NCBI GenBank assembly: GCA_009193035.1
Contig: SWDT01000002.1
Span: forward strand, 124,001-188,000
DNA: 64,000 nucleotides
Direction of reading: 5' to 3'
Source: Halicephalobus mephisto
Taxonomy: Eukaryota; Nematoda; Chromadorea; Rhabditida; Panagrolaimidae
How positions within the stretch are numbered: position 1 is the stretch's first letter; the number at the start of each line of letters is the position of its first letter. This document shows positions 31,519-42,114 of this stretch, piece after piece. The notes beneath the pieces are model-generated. The model made no database searches, was not told the origin of the DNA, and worked only from the letters and a program-made list of their open reading frames with translations. Both the position numbers and the translations under genes were made by a program.

Positions 31519-31986
31519 TTAACTCTTATTTAATGAAAGACCAGATAGGAAGTTAGTTAAACTTGGCTTTCTTTCAATTTTAAGAGGTTTCATTTCTACT
31601 TTTTCACATAGAATTGATTCTTCCTTAAATGAAACTAATTTAATTCTACTTTGTTTCCTTTTACTTAAAGAAAACTGTGGTGATACAATGTAAATCAAAG
31701 ATCTAGCAATAAATACATAAATTAGTGTCGAAGCAATTGTTACATAAATTCTCCAATATTTCAACCAATAAGATTCGAATAAACTATCCAAATCGTTTAG
31801 GATTTCATGAAGAATCACCGAATTCTGTTCATTTTCTTTTAACTCCACTTCAGCATTTGGCATTTGCTTTATCTCGTTTAGTAATTCTTCCTCAATGTCA
31901 GTGTAGTATAGAGGTGTCAGTATTGATTGGGTGTCGATGGTATGACATTTTGGGAGCTCCTTGATTAGGCGGAAAACTGTTGGTTC
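31519..31986 (-). pseudogene. Polinton-type membrane ORF, 5' end missing
   Basis: The first ATG is at 31863 (114 residues), but the same frame stays open upstream to about 31986 with protein-like sequence (VFRLIKELPKCHTIDT, then LYYTDIEEELLNEIK) and no start. One strongly hydrophobic segment (YVTIASTLIYVFIARSLIYI) spans residues about 40-60 counted from the internal ATG, followed by a basic tail. The open frame breaks where a GC-richer insert begins at about 31979, so the 5' part was probably cut off by that insertion. Function unknown; small membrane proteins are common in Polintons. Confidence 0.45.
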
Positions 31987-32262
31987 CTACTATTAGCAAT
32001 TAAGCTTGTTTATTTCAATATAAGCATAGAACAAAAGAGGAAGGGTCCTCGTTTGACTGAAGTCAAACTCGGCCAGGTTGGAGTTGGATTTTCTCAACGA
32101 CTGATTCTCTAATACTTTAGTCTCACCTCCCATGCGTCGGCTGACTGGGCGGAGCTTTGGGCATTCTATCTAGGCCGTTTCCGGTTTAACTCCGATCTTT
32201 ATGCCTACAGCAGTAATCAAAAAGAGCTTAGTCATCTTCTCATCGCGGTTGGCGTGTCGGTT
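31979..32262. mobile_element. GC-richer insert splitting the Polinton remnant
   Basis: Begins TGTTGGTTCCTAC and is much richer in GC than the flanking AT-rich ORFs (for example GTCGGCTGACTGGGCGGAGC). An LTR is plausible because of the TGTTGG start, but I found no matching end or target duplication, so both class and boundaries are open. Confidence 0.3.
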
Positions 32263-32274
32263 TTACCAAAAATC

Positions 32275-32649
32275 TTAGCAATTGGGACTAGAAAGAGAAA
32301 AATATGATTTTAGAAAAAGTAAACAATAATAACCACAATAGTGTGTATTAAATTTTTGAATTTGAAAAGTTGACAATTCAATCTTATTAGTATTTAAATA
32401 ATTATGTAATTCTAATGGAGGATCCAGTTCAAAAGAATCAAAATAATAACTCTTTTCTTTATTCTTATAATAACACACCCAATGAGTACCACTATTTCCA
32501 CTCAAGTCTAAATTTGTAACTCCACACTCCTCATCATTAACCTTACCTGGAAGAACGTCCCTCATAAACACTCCTCTGAAATTTTTTATTTTTAATTCTT
32601 TAGCTAGTTTTGTAATGTCGTAATTAGTTAATGGTTTGTTAATAAACAT
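32275..32649 (-). CDS. Polinton/Maverick adenovirus-type cysteine protease
   Basis: 124 residues from 32649. The motif line is diagnostic: LTNYDITKLAKELKIKNFRG, then GTHWVCYY with the catalytic His, YYFDSFELDPP with an Asp at the usual position after the strand, and HYCGYYCLLFLK with the catalytic Cys. This is the C5/Ulp1-like maturation protease of Polintons and adenovirids, which cleaves capsid precursors. Length fits the shorter Polinton forms, though the C-terminus (SLSSPNC) could be clipped. Catalytic residues look intact, but neighbours are broken, so the element as a whole appears dead. No polymerase B, integrase, packaging ATPase or major capsid frame was found in the window. Confidence 0.8.
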   Translation of the reverse strand: MFINKPLTNYDITKLAKELKIKNFRGVFMRDVLPGKVNDEECGVTNLDLSGNSGTHWVCYYKNKEKSYYFDSFELDPPLELHNYLNTNKIELSTFQIQKFNTHYCGYYCLLFLKSYFSLSSPNC

Positions 32650-32689
32650 TTATAATCAAGAAAAATTGACCGGATTGTATAAAAATACC

Positions 32690-32905
32690 TAACACAGTCA
32701 GAGCTCATTCCAGTGGGATTCTAGAATCCCACAGGAGGGCCCGTATCATTTAGTAAAAATGTATATTTTGCCGGAATCACACGTAATGCCCCGTATCCTT
32801 TTTAATAAATATATTTGTTGGATTTATACATATTACCCCGTATCCTTTTTAGTAAAGTTATATATATATGTTGAAATTACATGTAATCCCCTGTATACCC
32901 AAGAA
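32690..32905. repeat. Degenerate 60-70 bp repeat with CCCGTATCC boxes
   Basis: Three diverged copies containing CCCGTATCCTTTTTAGTAAA-type and ATTACATGTAAT-type blocks, near 32738, 32792 and 32838, and a weaker CCCCTGTATACCC at 32888. Not related to other repeats in the window that I can see. Confidence 0.5.
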
Positions 32906-32979
32906 TGGGTAAGTGGGGGAAAAGGTGTCCTAGAAACCCCCTATATACTCTACTTATGCTTCCATTTGCTAGGTCTAAT

Positions 32980-33312
32980 TTGGGTTTTGGATAGATATTC
33001 TAGCACGATAATGACCCAAAGCATAAATCAAATGCCATTCAAAGTTGGTTCAAGGCTCAAAAAGTGAAGGTACTATCATGACCTTCACAGAGCCCTGATT
33101 AAAATCCAATTGAGCGCCTCTGGGATGAACTGGATCATCGTACTAAGCACGTTAAAGTGCGAAATGCAGACAAAAAAGTCCAATATTTGGAGAGAAGATG
33201 ACAGAAAATCGACCACACAACAATTAATTGCTTGATCAACTCGATATCAAGTCATTGTGAAGCAGTTCGCAAGGCTAGGAGTTCTCCACTCGATATTGAT
33301 TTTATTTTATAG
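32980..33312 (+). pseudogene. Tc1-like transposase C-terminal relic
   Basis: In one frame DNDPKHKS (33007-33030) is followed by SNAIQSWFKAQKVKVL, a PSQSPD box, NPIERLWDEL and a tail through SSHCEAVRKA to a stop at 33310-33312. These are the second Asp and the final Glu regions of the DD34E Tc1 catalytic domain. The frame has stops at the usual Trp before PSQSPD and at the Leu before NPIE, and another at 33199-33201, so it is inactive. The N-terminal HTH part is absent. Confidence 0.8.
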
Positions 33313-33539
33313 GTTATTAGGTTGTTAGAATTGCAGTCTTCCGGTTCATTAGTTTTAAATTCTTAATGGTAGTCACTTTTGTTCCCCGGTCAATTTAATT
33401 TTTTATTTTTACTAATCTAGTAATTTGAAACTTTGATTATTATATTTGTTTATTCTATTTATTACATTTTTGAAACAAATAAAAAAAAGAATCAATCAAT
33501 TTGAACAGCTCTGAAAGAAGTTATGTCTAAAAATGTAAA
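33313..33539. other. AT-rich spacer
   Basis: No feature recognised; short AT-rich flank between the transposase relic and the satellite. Confidence 0.35.
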
Positions 33540-34045
33540 AGAATATTCACTGTTGTCCAGTACTGTATCAGATATATTATATTCAATATATCCATACATT
33601 AAGTTGATATCGACATATTGTATACAATGTATGAATACATTAAACCAGTTCTGATGTATTAGAGACATTGTATTCAATATATCGACATATTGTATACAAT
33701 GTATGGGTACATTAAAACGATTCTGACATATTTAATACATTATATTCAATATATCGACATATGCTATACAATGTATGAATACATTAAAACGATTCTAATG
33801 TATCAGATATATTGCATTCAATATATTGGCACATTAAGTTGGTATCGATGCATTGTATGTAATGTATCTGATATATTAGAACCGTTTTAATGTGTGTGAT
33901 ATATTAAATCTAATATTGGTGTATTATGTTTAACGTACAAGTGCGTTGTATTTCATGTATCCATACATTAAGTTGATATCGGTGCATTGAACATAATGTA
34001 TGTGATACTTTAGAGCCGTTTTTATGTATTCTTTTTGTGTGAAGA
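33540..34045. repeat. AT satellite of 60-65 bp palindromic units, locus 2
   Basis: Tandem units built from ATACATTAAAACGATTCTGA, TATTCAATATATC and GTTGATATCGACATATTG. Each unit is partly self-complementary around CGATATC and TATACAATGTAT. The right end reads GAGCCGTTTTTATGTATTC then TTTTTGTGTG, and the same right end is seen at 21620 and 42870, so copies share a boundary like a mobile element. Confidence 0.75.
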
Positions 34046-35001
34046 ATGAACATCGTTGTAGTCAAGAAAGAAGGGATTTGACTTATGTAACAAATCTACA
34101 AAGAACCACAAACTCTGCCCAGTCGGATAGTGCTGCAGTAGCTCGAGTCAGAATTCTTCCTTAATCCCAGCTATAGATGAAAAAATACTAAGATTCAATG
34201 GAACAATTACCTTTCATCTTCCATAGGATTCATGGAAATCTGAAATTTTTCTTTAAAGAAAAACAATTTCGTAATTTTTTATCCCGAATTTAAACAAAGG
34301 AAAATGAAATTTAACAATTAAATGTAACATAACAAAAATCTTCAAATTCTATAAGAGTCAATAGGGGTCCTTGCAAGTTCATGGAAATTCTTCCGAAAAA
34401 ACTTTTTCTTACCCTTCATCTCTTCCGTCCTAAATATACATAAAAAATAAAATATCACATGTCTAATACAGTAAGAATGTTGAATCTTATAAAAGTTGAT
34501 GGGAGATTTTCCAGATCTACGAAATTTATTTTAAAATAAAAGTTCTTACATTCTATTATTTTAACAATATATAAAAAATAAAATGCCCTACGTCTAATAC
34601 AGTAAGAATGTTGAATCTTTATAAAAGTCAATAGATATTTTTCTAGATTTATGAAATCCTTTTTTAAAGGAAAGTCCCTACCTTTACCCCTACTATCCTA
34701 ACTATGTATAAAAAATAAAACTTTTTAAATGCAATACAGTAATAATTTTCAATCTTTATAAAAGCCAATAAATATTTTTCTGGATTTACGAAATCCTTTT
34801 TAAAGGAAAGTCCCTACCTTTACCCTTACTATCCTAATTATGTATAAAAAATAAAATATCCTAAATCCGATACAGTAAAAATCTTTCAATTCCTAAAAGA
34901 TTAAAAAACAGCCTTTTCAGACAAAACACTTCTTGTTAAAAAAGCTATATTTAGAATATTTTTTATTTTGGATTTGGAAATAATCTGAAATAAATCGTTC
35001 A
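34046..35001. repeat. Region 3' of the sre gene with 125-bp tandem repeat
   Basis: Positions about 34400-34895 hold four copies of a unit of about 125 bp with TGTATAAAAAATAAAAT, ATACAGTAA and TTTATAAAAGTCAATAGAT. 34046-34400 shows no recognisable feature. Confidence 0.65.
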
Positions 35002-36742
35002 TCAACTCCATGTTTCTCTCAAAGTTTTGAAATATACATCTCCTTCGTTTGCCCCTTCTATCAGTTTTCCGTTTTTTCCGACTAATCTGATTTTGCTGGA
35101 TTTTTCCTGGACAGCGGCTGCTCCGTCGGAACACCTGCAGATCCACCTCAGGTCCTTCGTGAAGGACTCCCAGAGGGGATTATGCAATTTTGTGCAAATT
35201 AAAACAAAAAAAATCGTGTAAACTGATACTGTAGCGTTGTAAGCCTGGAAAATATTTTTTTATTAATAAAATTAAAAAATTTAACCTTTTCGATTTTCCA
35301 AAGATTGTCGACGAGTCTGTCGTTGACCCCCTGCTGGACGATGTGGACGAACATGTACGTGATCAGCAGGCCGGATATGATGTTGGAGATCCCGAACACG
35401 GTCAGCATGGGCACGAGGAACGTCAAAGTCGTCACGTTTTCCTTGTACTGGTACCTGATGGTCAGCTTCCGATTCATGGCTTCTTGGAACTGCCGACGGT
35501 TGAAATAATAAAGAAAAATCGAAAGTCCCGTAAAAGTACAAAAAAGGATCACAGATGATCCGAATAAAGTCAGAACTACTCCTGGTTTGGTGTATACAAA
35601 ACTACAAGTAACTAGTACGGTAGGGGAATTCCAGTAATCTTCTTCAAGCTGGTCAACAACGAGGAAACCCAAAGCAAAAAAAACTCCGCAAATCCACTGC
35701 AAGGCCACAATCGTCCTCGCCAAAAAAGACGAATTTGTTTTTTCGTAAACTCTGACGAAACAAGTGGCCGCTGTTCGTTCCAGAATCAACCCCAGCATCG
35801 TGAAGGAAAGCACGTTTACTGTAGCGTCGTAGAAGAAACGATTCACGACGCAGAATCGGTTGTAAAAAAACTGAAAAATCAAAATTAAAAATAAAGTTAA
35901 AAATAAAGTTAAAAATTTAAATTCAAAAATAATCTAAAATTTTTAAAACGAGAGTCGATTTTTACTCATTTGCCAGATTTGCCATTTTTCTACTTTTACT
36001 CGCTCTCTGCGCGGGAATTCAAAAATTATAAAAATTACATTGTTCTAAAAATTGAAAATAAATATTTTTATAAACTTATTTCGAAATATATTTCTAAAAT
36101 TTTCTAAAAAATCTCGAAATCATCCTAAAAAGTAGAAAAAAACGAGAGTCGATTTCAGTATTGCCAAATTTCCCGTTTTTTCTACTTTTATTCGCTCTCT
36201 GCACGGGAATTCAAAAATTATAAAAATTACATAATTTCAAAAATAAAAAATTTTCGAATTTATCTTGACAAAGTTTTTTTAAGTTTTAAAATTTAGGTAA
36301 AAGTAGTTGATTTCAATAATAACTGCCAGATTTACAATTTTTTGGAATTTCTTTAGTAAAAATTATTTAAATTTCTTTAGTAAAAAGTATTTAAAAATTG
36401 TAATGTTCAAAAAACTAACAATTTGATAACTCTCAATGACGTCATCTGACTGTAGGAGGAAGTACCCGAGGCTCTTGATGAATCTGAAGGAGTTGAAAAA
36501 AATCAAAGTCACAGATAACGAAATCTGAAAAATTTCATCATTTAAAAAATTTAAAAATTACAGTAACCTACCAACATTGTTTTCAAATTTACATGCATCA
36601 ATCTTGTTGTTTTTAATTTAATAATTAAATAAATACAAGAAAAAAAATTAAAAATATTTATGCAGCTCTCGAGTACGGTAGCCACATAGATGGGGGTACT
36701 TGAGATTTCCTTCAAAAACGGCGTCGATGACGGACCTTCCAT
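35002..36742 (-). CDS. Seven-transmembrane chemoreceptor, Sre-like
   Basis: Four exons, 36742-36572, 36524-36420, 35870-35286 and 35244-35002, all joined in phase 0, giving 367 residues, the usual size of nematode Sre/Sra-superfamily receptors. Seven hydrophobic segments are visible. Family marks: HVNLKTML after TM1; the TM3 end LILERTAATCFVRVYEK (ER..AT....YE); a third loop with NRKLTIRYQYKENV before TM6; and the C-terminal HNPLWESF motif after TM7. These proteins sit in the ciliary membrane of chemosensory neurons and are presumed odorant or pheromone receptors; the ligand is unknown. A TTTTAG lies 17 bases before the ATG and may be a trans-splice acceptor. The 549-bp intron 2 contains repeat units shared with P450 intron 1. 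The cytoplasmic tail (about 60 residues) is fairly long. No defect seen. Confidence 0.85.
35930..36320. repeat. Repeat in sre intron 2 shared with P450 intron 1
   Basis: Two units with ACGAGAGTCGATTT and CGCTCTCTGCGCGGGAATTC, in reverse orientation to those at 19430-19870. The second unit (36140-36310) carries GCACGGGAATTC. Dispersed element fragments are the simplest explanation. Confidence 0.7.
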
Positions 36743-38570
36743 TTTGGACTTTTTAATTCTAAAATTTAAAAATTAAACAAAAATTTAAAAAATCAAAAAT
36801 CTACAAATTAAACAAAAATCAAAAATCAAAAATTTTAAAATTAAAAAAATCAAAAAATTTTTAAAATTTAAAAAACCAAAAAATTTTGAAATTAAAAGAA
36901 TCAAAAATTTTAAAATTTAAAAAATCCAAAAATTTTTAAATTTAAAAAATCAAAAAATTTTAAAAATTGAATAAAAATTTTAAAATTCTAGAAATAAAAA
37001 AAATAAATTTAGTTAATATTTAGTAACCTAAAAAATTGGTAATTAAACTAAGGACCGGAGAATAATCCATGTGTCATTCGCGATGGGACCATTACTTTGA
37101 ATGTGACTTGAGAGAATTAAAAATAAAAGAATTATTGAATAAAAAAGGAAATTGGTCTCACGAGCGGTGCTTGAAGACTATTAATTAAGTTAGTAACTTA
37201 AAAACAAGGATGTTCGTGGCGGGACCATTACTCGGAACTTTCTAAAAAAATATTTAAATTTTTTTTAAATTTTGCTTTTATAGAAAATGATATCTGAAAA
37301 TTATTAAAAATATTATTGTTAGGAAGTGAAATCAGAAATATTCGTGGCGGGACCATTACTCGGAATTTTTTTTAAAAAATATTTAAATTTTTTTAAAATT
37401 TTGATTTTATAAAAAGTGATATCTGAAAATTATTAACTATATTATTGTTAAATAGTGAAATCAGAAATATTCGTGGTGGAACCATTACTAGGAATTTAAA
37501 AAAAAATAAATATGGAAAATAACTAAATAAAAAACAACATAGTCCCACGGGAAGATCACTTAAAAACGGTATACTATTACGAAAAAATTCATTAAACATT
37601 TTTGCTGCAGGACTACAACTTGAAATTTCTTTTTAAAGAATTAATAAAAAACTGTAAATGACGAATTTTGATCCTGTCACGAATTATGTTTTAAAAAGTT
37701 ATTAATCAAATTTGTAGTCAAAAAAATTAAAAGTCATTCGTGTCAGGACCCATAACTAGGGATCTTTTAGAAAATTAATAAAAAACTGTAAAAAATGAAT
37801 TCTGGTTTTGTCACGAATTATGTTTAAAACATTTTTAACCAAATTTATAAGCAAAAGAATTAAACAATATTCGTGCCGGGACCATAGATAAAAATTTTCT
37901 AGAAAATTAATAAAAAACTGTAAAAAATAAATTCTGGTCCTGCCACGAATTATGTTTAAAAAGTTATTAATCAAATTTGTAGTCAAAAAAATTAAAAGTC
38001 ATTCGTGTCAGGACCCATAACTAGGGATCTTTTAGAAAATCAATAAAAAACTGTAAATGACAAATCCTGGTCCTGCCACGAATTATGTTTAAAAAGTTAT
38101 TTCCTAAATTCATAAGATTATATCGATATTCGTTCGCTTTAAAACTATTATTTCACATCTTACCTCAGGAAATGAATAACAAAAATTCCCTTGTGAAAAA
38201 AGTTATGCTTCGAATGATGCACGAAGGATAATTAACGAAATTCGCAATTGAAAGATGAAGTACACACCTTTCATTTCTGAACTATCAACTATTACGTAAA
38301 ATCTTCTTTCAAAAATAAAAAATAAAAAAAAATAAAAAAATAAAAAATTTAAAATTTAAAATTGATTCTAACACAAATAATGATTTAAAAATTATTGGAA
38401 AATAATGATGAAAAAAATTAAATAATTTTCATTTCAGGACCATTTTTTGAAATCTATTTTAAAAAAATGAAAAAAAAAATAATTTTTTAAAATTCTGGTT
38501 CTGTCACGAATTATATTTAAAGGATCATTAATCAACTTCGCCATCGGAAAATAAATAAATCACTTTCGTG
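36743..38570. repeat. Repeat field with ATTCGTG-GGACCATTAC units
   Basis: 36780-37010 is A/T runs. From about 37070 to 38110 there are tandem units of roughly 115-120 bp carrying ATTCGTGTCAGGACC or TTCGTGGCGGGACCATTAC and CCACGAATTATGTTT; units at 37740-37990 and 37990-38100 are close copies. The same family reappears at 40200-40660 and in decayed form at 41700-42050. No gene. Confidence 0.6.
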
Positions 38571-38574
38571 TCAA

Positions 38575-38815
38575 GACCACTTGTTAAAATTCATTTTAAA
38601 AACAAAAAATTATTCATTTTAAAAATAAAAAATTATTCATTTTAAAAACAAAAAATTATTCATTTTAAAAACAAAAAATTATTCATTTTAAAAACAAAAA
38701 ATTATTTATTTTAAAAAATATAAAATAATTTATTTTAAAAACAAAAAATTATTCATTTTAAAAAATATAAAATTATTCATTTTAAAAAACAAAAAATTAT
38801 TTATTTTAAAAATTG
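38575..38815. repeat. 23-bp tandem repeat
   Basis: About ten copies of AAAATTATTCATTTTAAAAAC with small changes (ATAT for CAAA in some). A simple AT minisatellite. Confidence 0.85.
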
Positions 38816-39355
38816 TCAATTTCGCAATAGGTATGTTTGATTTATTTTTGATTACTGATGTGATATAGACTTGCTCTAGTGCACGCAAAAACGCGTAACT
38901 TTCGGCCTAATAACAAATGCAAATTGTCACTATTATTTTTAATTTTCGTCACAAAAATCAAAAATTAATGAAAAACGTGACGATTGTGTCAGATTTCGCA
39001 ATTTTTACAAAACTAAAAATTTTATTTTTGTGTATGGCGGAGTAGACGGAGTTTTTTAGTACATTTTTATCTGTCGCGAAACACGAATCTGAGTCTGACA
39101 CGAGGCTCCCCGAAGTTCATAGAAATCCGTTTACCCTTGAGGGCAAGTCGAGTGGGATTCAGATCCCCAGTGTTTAAGAAAGCCACCACCACGTGCCAAA
39201 GATGATTATTGTGACTGTTTAAGTTTCTGCTGTCTTATTGTTTATTTTCTATATTAGTCTATCGTTTCCTTAAGTTTAGGATATGTATTATACTGTAATC
39301 TTGCTATATTAGAATAAAGAGGAAGAGATATTCCCCCGTCAGACTACGACGGAAT
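38816..39355. other. Possible LTR-like segment upstream of LINE debris
   Basis: 38910-39030 is a diverged copy of the repeat at 11930-12680. 39040-39350 is GC-richer and ends GAATAAAGAGGAAGAGATA followed by TTCCCCCGTC, reminiscent of an LTR polyadenylation region, but I could not find a second copy or clear ends. Confidence 0.3.
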
Positions 39356-39358
39356 TAT

Positions 39359-39884
39359 GTGGGCCACGTCAAAGTCAATGACATTATCCAACCATATCTA
39401 CTATATAAACAACGCTACAAAACTCTTTCAATGTTCAGCGACCTTGACGTGATGAAAGAGCTAGAAATCATACGGTGTAACTCCGGGTACTCGAAACCCA
39501 CGGCTACCATATTATCAAGATCTAGGGCGGGGGAACCGCAAATGATGAACCAACAGCTGAACGCATTCCTAAAACCACAAAAGTCGCGGAACTAGTGATC
39601 AGGACTATAACCAAGACTATAACCAAGCCTAATGAATGAACTCCCAGTATAAACCGGTTAAAAACAGCAATAGAGAAATTAGAAGAGTCCTGACACCTCT
39701 AATGTCCGAAAGAACCAGGAAGTTAGCCATTGGAGAACAGAAGGACAGGGAACTCAACAAAATCCGGGTGTCTGGCCTACAGGAACTACCCAAGAATGGA
39801 AGGCCAAAGACCAGATGGTCTGATGAGCTAAAGAAAAAGTATGGCCACACGTGGACCAGACAAGCCCGAAGTCTCAAAGAATGA
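39359..39884 (+). pseudogene. Retroelement debris including a LINE C-terminal tail
   Basis: The second frame (39636-39884) ends with GRPKTRWSDELKKKYGHTW followed by TRQARSLKE. The block GRP-x-TRW-x-D-(D/E)-L...W...A is the conserved end of several nematode non-LTR ORF2 proteins. The preceding frame at 39359-39595 is not recognised and may or may not belong to the same element. No reverse transcriptase motifs are present, so this is a 3' fragment. Confidence 0.55.
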
Positions 39885-40924
39885 AAAATTTGCTGTGAAC
39901 AGCAAACAAACACATTAGGATTACGATAATTGTATCTAGTCGTTAGTTGTTTTGTTCTTGATTATGGTTTGATAAAGTGTTACAAAAGTCATCTTCAAAA
40001 GTAGCAGAAACTACCTTAGCAAGGGCTTTCGTGGCGAGAGTCCGTGTTCGGTTTTATCTCAGTTACGAATATAGTTACAGGTTTATTAAATACGAAATAT
40101 TTCATTCATGTCCAGGACAAATGAATTTTAAAATTTGTCTTCATCATTGGCATCATCCAAAGAGGATGAAGCCATGATTGTTATCTTATTGAGTTTTTCA
40201 AGACTTTGAATTTCACGGGTTAGTAATCCGATTCACGGTTGAAGAAGCCAATCACGTGCTATTTGTGTCGGGACCATTACTTCAAATTTACTTTTAAAAT
40301 ATAAAAATTACTGATTTAAACAATTTCAATCCTGCCACGAAGAATGTTTAAAGGAACATTAACTAAGTTCATAATCGAAGAAAATTAAATATTACTCGTG
40401 TCGGGACCATTACTTGAAACCTGTCTTTAAAGATTTTAAAAATTAACAATTTCAAAGCCATTAGTCCCGTCACGAATGTTGCTTAAAAGACCATTAACAA
40501 AATTCACGGTAAAAATTCAATTATCATTAGTGTCGGAACCGTTGAAATTATTTTCAAAAATAAAACAATTATCAATTAAGTTCTGGTTCCGTCACGAGTG
40601 ATGCTGAGAGACTGACTAAATTTAAAAAATTGACTAAAACATCGTTTATTTCAAAATTTGAAGAACATTTGAGCTAAAAGACCCCTAATCCCGCCCAGAA
40701 TGATGTTTGAAGAATTATTAACTAATCGTTGTGGACTTCGGTTTTAGTAACTTCGAACTTAGGTAATTAAACTTTATTAAATTCAAAATATAAAAAATCT
40801 TGAGCAAAACGAAAATTGTCGTTTTTAAGCGAACAAAAAATGCGTTTTTGTCTGCTCGGCAGTAACTGTCGGAATACTAGATCTGGCCTCATCTAATCCG
40901 AAACCAATATGGAAGGAAAAACGT
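39885..40924. other. Intergenic with decayed GGACCATTAC repeats
   Basis: About 40200-40700 has four degenerate units with GTGTCGGGACCATTACTT and CACGAA-ATG-TTTAA, the family of 37070-38110. 39885-40200 shows nothing I can assign. Confidence 0.45.
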
Positions 40925-40994
40925 CTCTCGGCAGGCATCGAACCCGCATCGTCTTGCTATCCGGGCAAGTGCTTTTTCTCTTAACCTACGAGAG
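40925..40994 (-). ncRNA. tRNA-derived element or tRNA pseudogene
   Basis: On the minus strand the stem CTCTCG pairs perfectly with CGAGAG at the other end; an anticodon-like arm CTTGC-CCGGATA-GCAAG has a 7-base loop; and a T-arm GCGGG-TTCGATG-CCTGC carries a good Pol III B box (GGTTCGATGCC). The D-arm is abnormal (GTAGGTTAAGAGAAAAAGCA), with an apparent deletion and an A-run, so a functional tRNA is unlikely. The GC-rich flank (about 40890-41100) suggests that the tRNA-like head belongs to a SINE or an older insertion. Confidence 0.6.
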
Positions 40995-41100
40995 CGACCT
41001 TCTCCAATTCCATTCCTGGAAGCAGAATCGTTTCTCCTGAACGATCGCTCCTTTCTCGCTACGCTTAATGTCGCGACATTAACAGTCCGTTGATCGGGCA

Positions 41101-41453
41101 ATTACCGTATTCATTACACTATCTTCATGATCAAAGAACAAATTAACGACTGTACGATGTTGATCTCCGTTTTTTCGATTTCCACTGATTTCGAAATTTT
41201 TTAAATCACAATTTTTCTTACTTAACTGAGATATTGGGTTAATTTAATTATTATAAAATTAATATAAAAACGAAAGAAATAAATCTTGCAAAACAGAGGA
41301 GAAACAAATGTCAAACGTTCAAATTAACCATCGTTTACTTTAGGACTACCATTTACGACTTGTCTCCACGAAAACGTAGCTGGAAGAATATTGGTCCCGA
41401 AGCGAATTATGTTTAAAGAATCATTAATCAAAGTCATAGTTGGTAAATAAATA
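41101..41453. other. AT-rich spacer
   Basis: No gene or named repeat recognised. Confidence 0.35.
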
Positions 41454-41706
41454 CAGTTGAATCTCGATATAAGGCACCCTGAAGGGACCGGACACATCAT
41501 ATCTTATATCGAGGGTCGAATACGACTAAAATTCCTTAAAATCGTGTCTTATATCATGGGGTGCCTTTTATCAAGGGTCGAATATGACTAAAATCCCTTA
41601 AAATCGTGTCTTATATCATGGGGTGTCTTATATTGAGGGTGCCTAACAACGAGGCACACTGAAACCGTGCTTTATAGCCTGGATGCGTTATATCGAGATT
41701 CCACTG
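41454..41706. mobile_element. pogo/Tigger-like MITE, copy 2
   Basis: Starts CAGTTGAATCTCGATATAAG and ends TATCGAGATTCCACTG, with TA on both sides. The interior has GGTCGAATACGACTAAAATT then CCTTAAAATCGTG twice, the reverse complement of the interior of copy 1 at 23708-24041. No coding capacity. Confidence 0.8.
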
Positions 41707-42114
41707 TAGTATTCGTGTCAGGACCAGTACTTGGAACATCTAATGAGAAAATTTAAAAAATCATCATTTTTAACAACTTTGGTCTCACTACGGAATAATT
41801 CAAAGTATTATTAACGAAATTACAATAAAAAATTCATAGTTTTCCCCTCAGGACAAAAACACGAATATATCCTTAGAGAATAAATAAAAATCATCATTTT
41901 TAACAACTTTGGTCTCACCACGAAATAACTTAAAGAATCATTAACAAAACTATGATAAAAAATTCAGCTTTCCTCTCAGGGTCATAACTCAAATACATCC
42001 TTCAAGAAAATAAAAAAAAAGTTTTCATTTGTGAAAAAATTTGGTCCCATTGCGAATTACGTTTGACTTTTTTCTCATCTATAAGTTTCATCTAAAATCG
42101 TTAAATTACGCACG
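41707..42114. repeat. Degenerate tandem units
   Basis: Two to three units of about 120 bp with CATCATTTTTAACAACTTTG and GGTCTCAC-ACG. Related in style to the GGACCATTAC family. Confidence 0.45.

Noticed and set aside
35281..35558. Alternative-frame ORFs over the Sre exon
   Set aside because: Shadows; the seven-helix frame with phase-0 exons explains the region.
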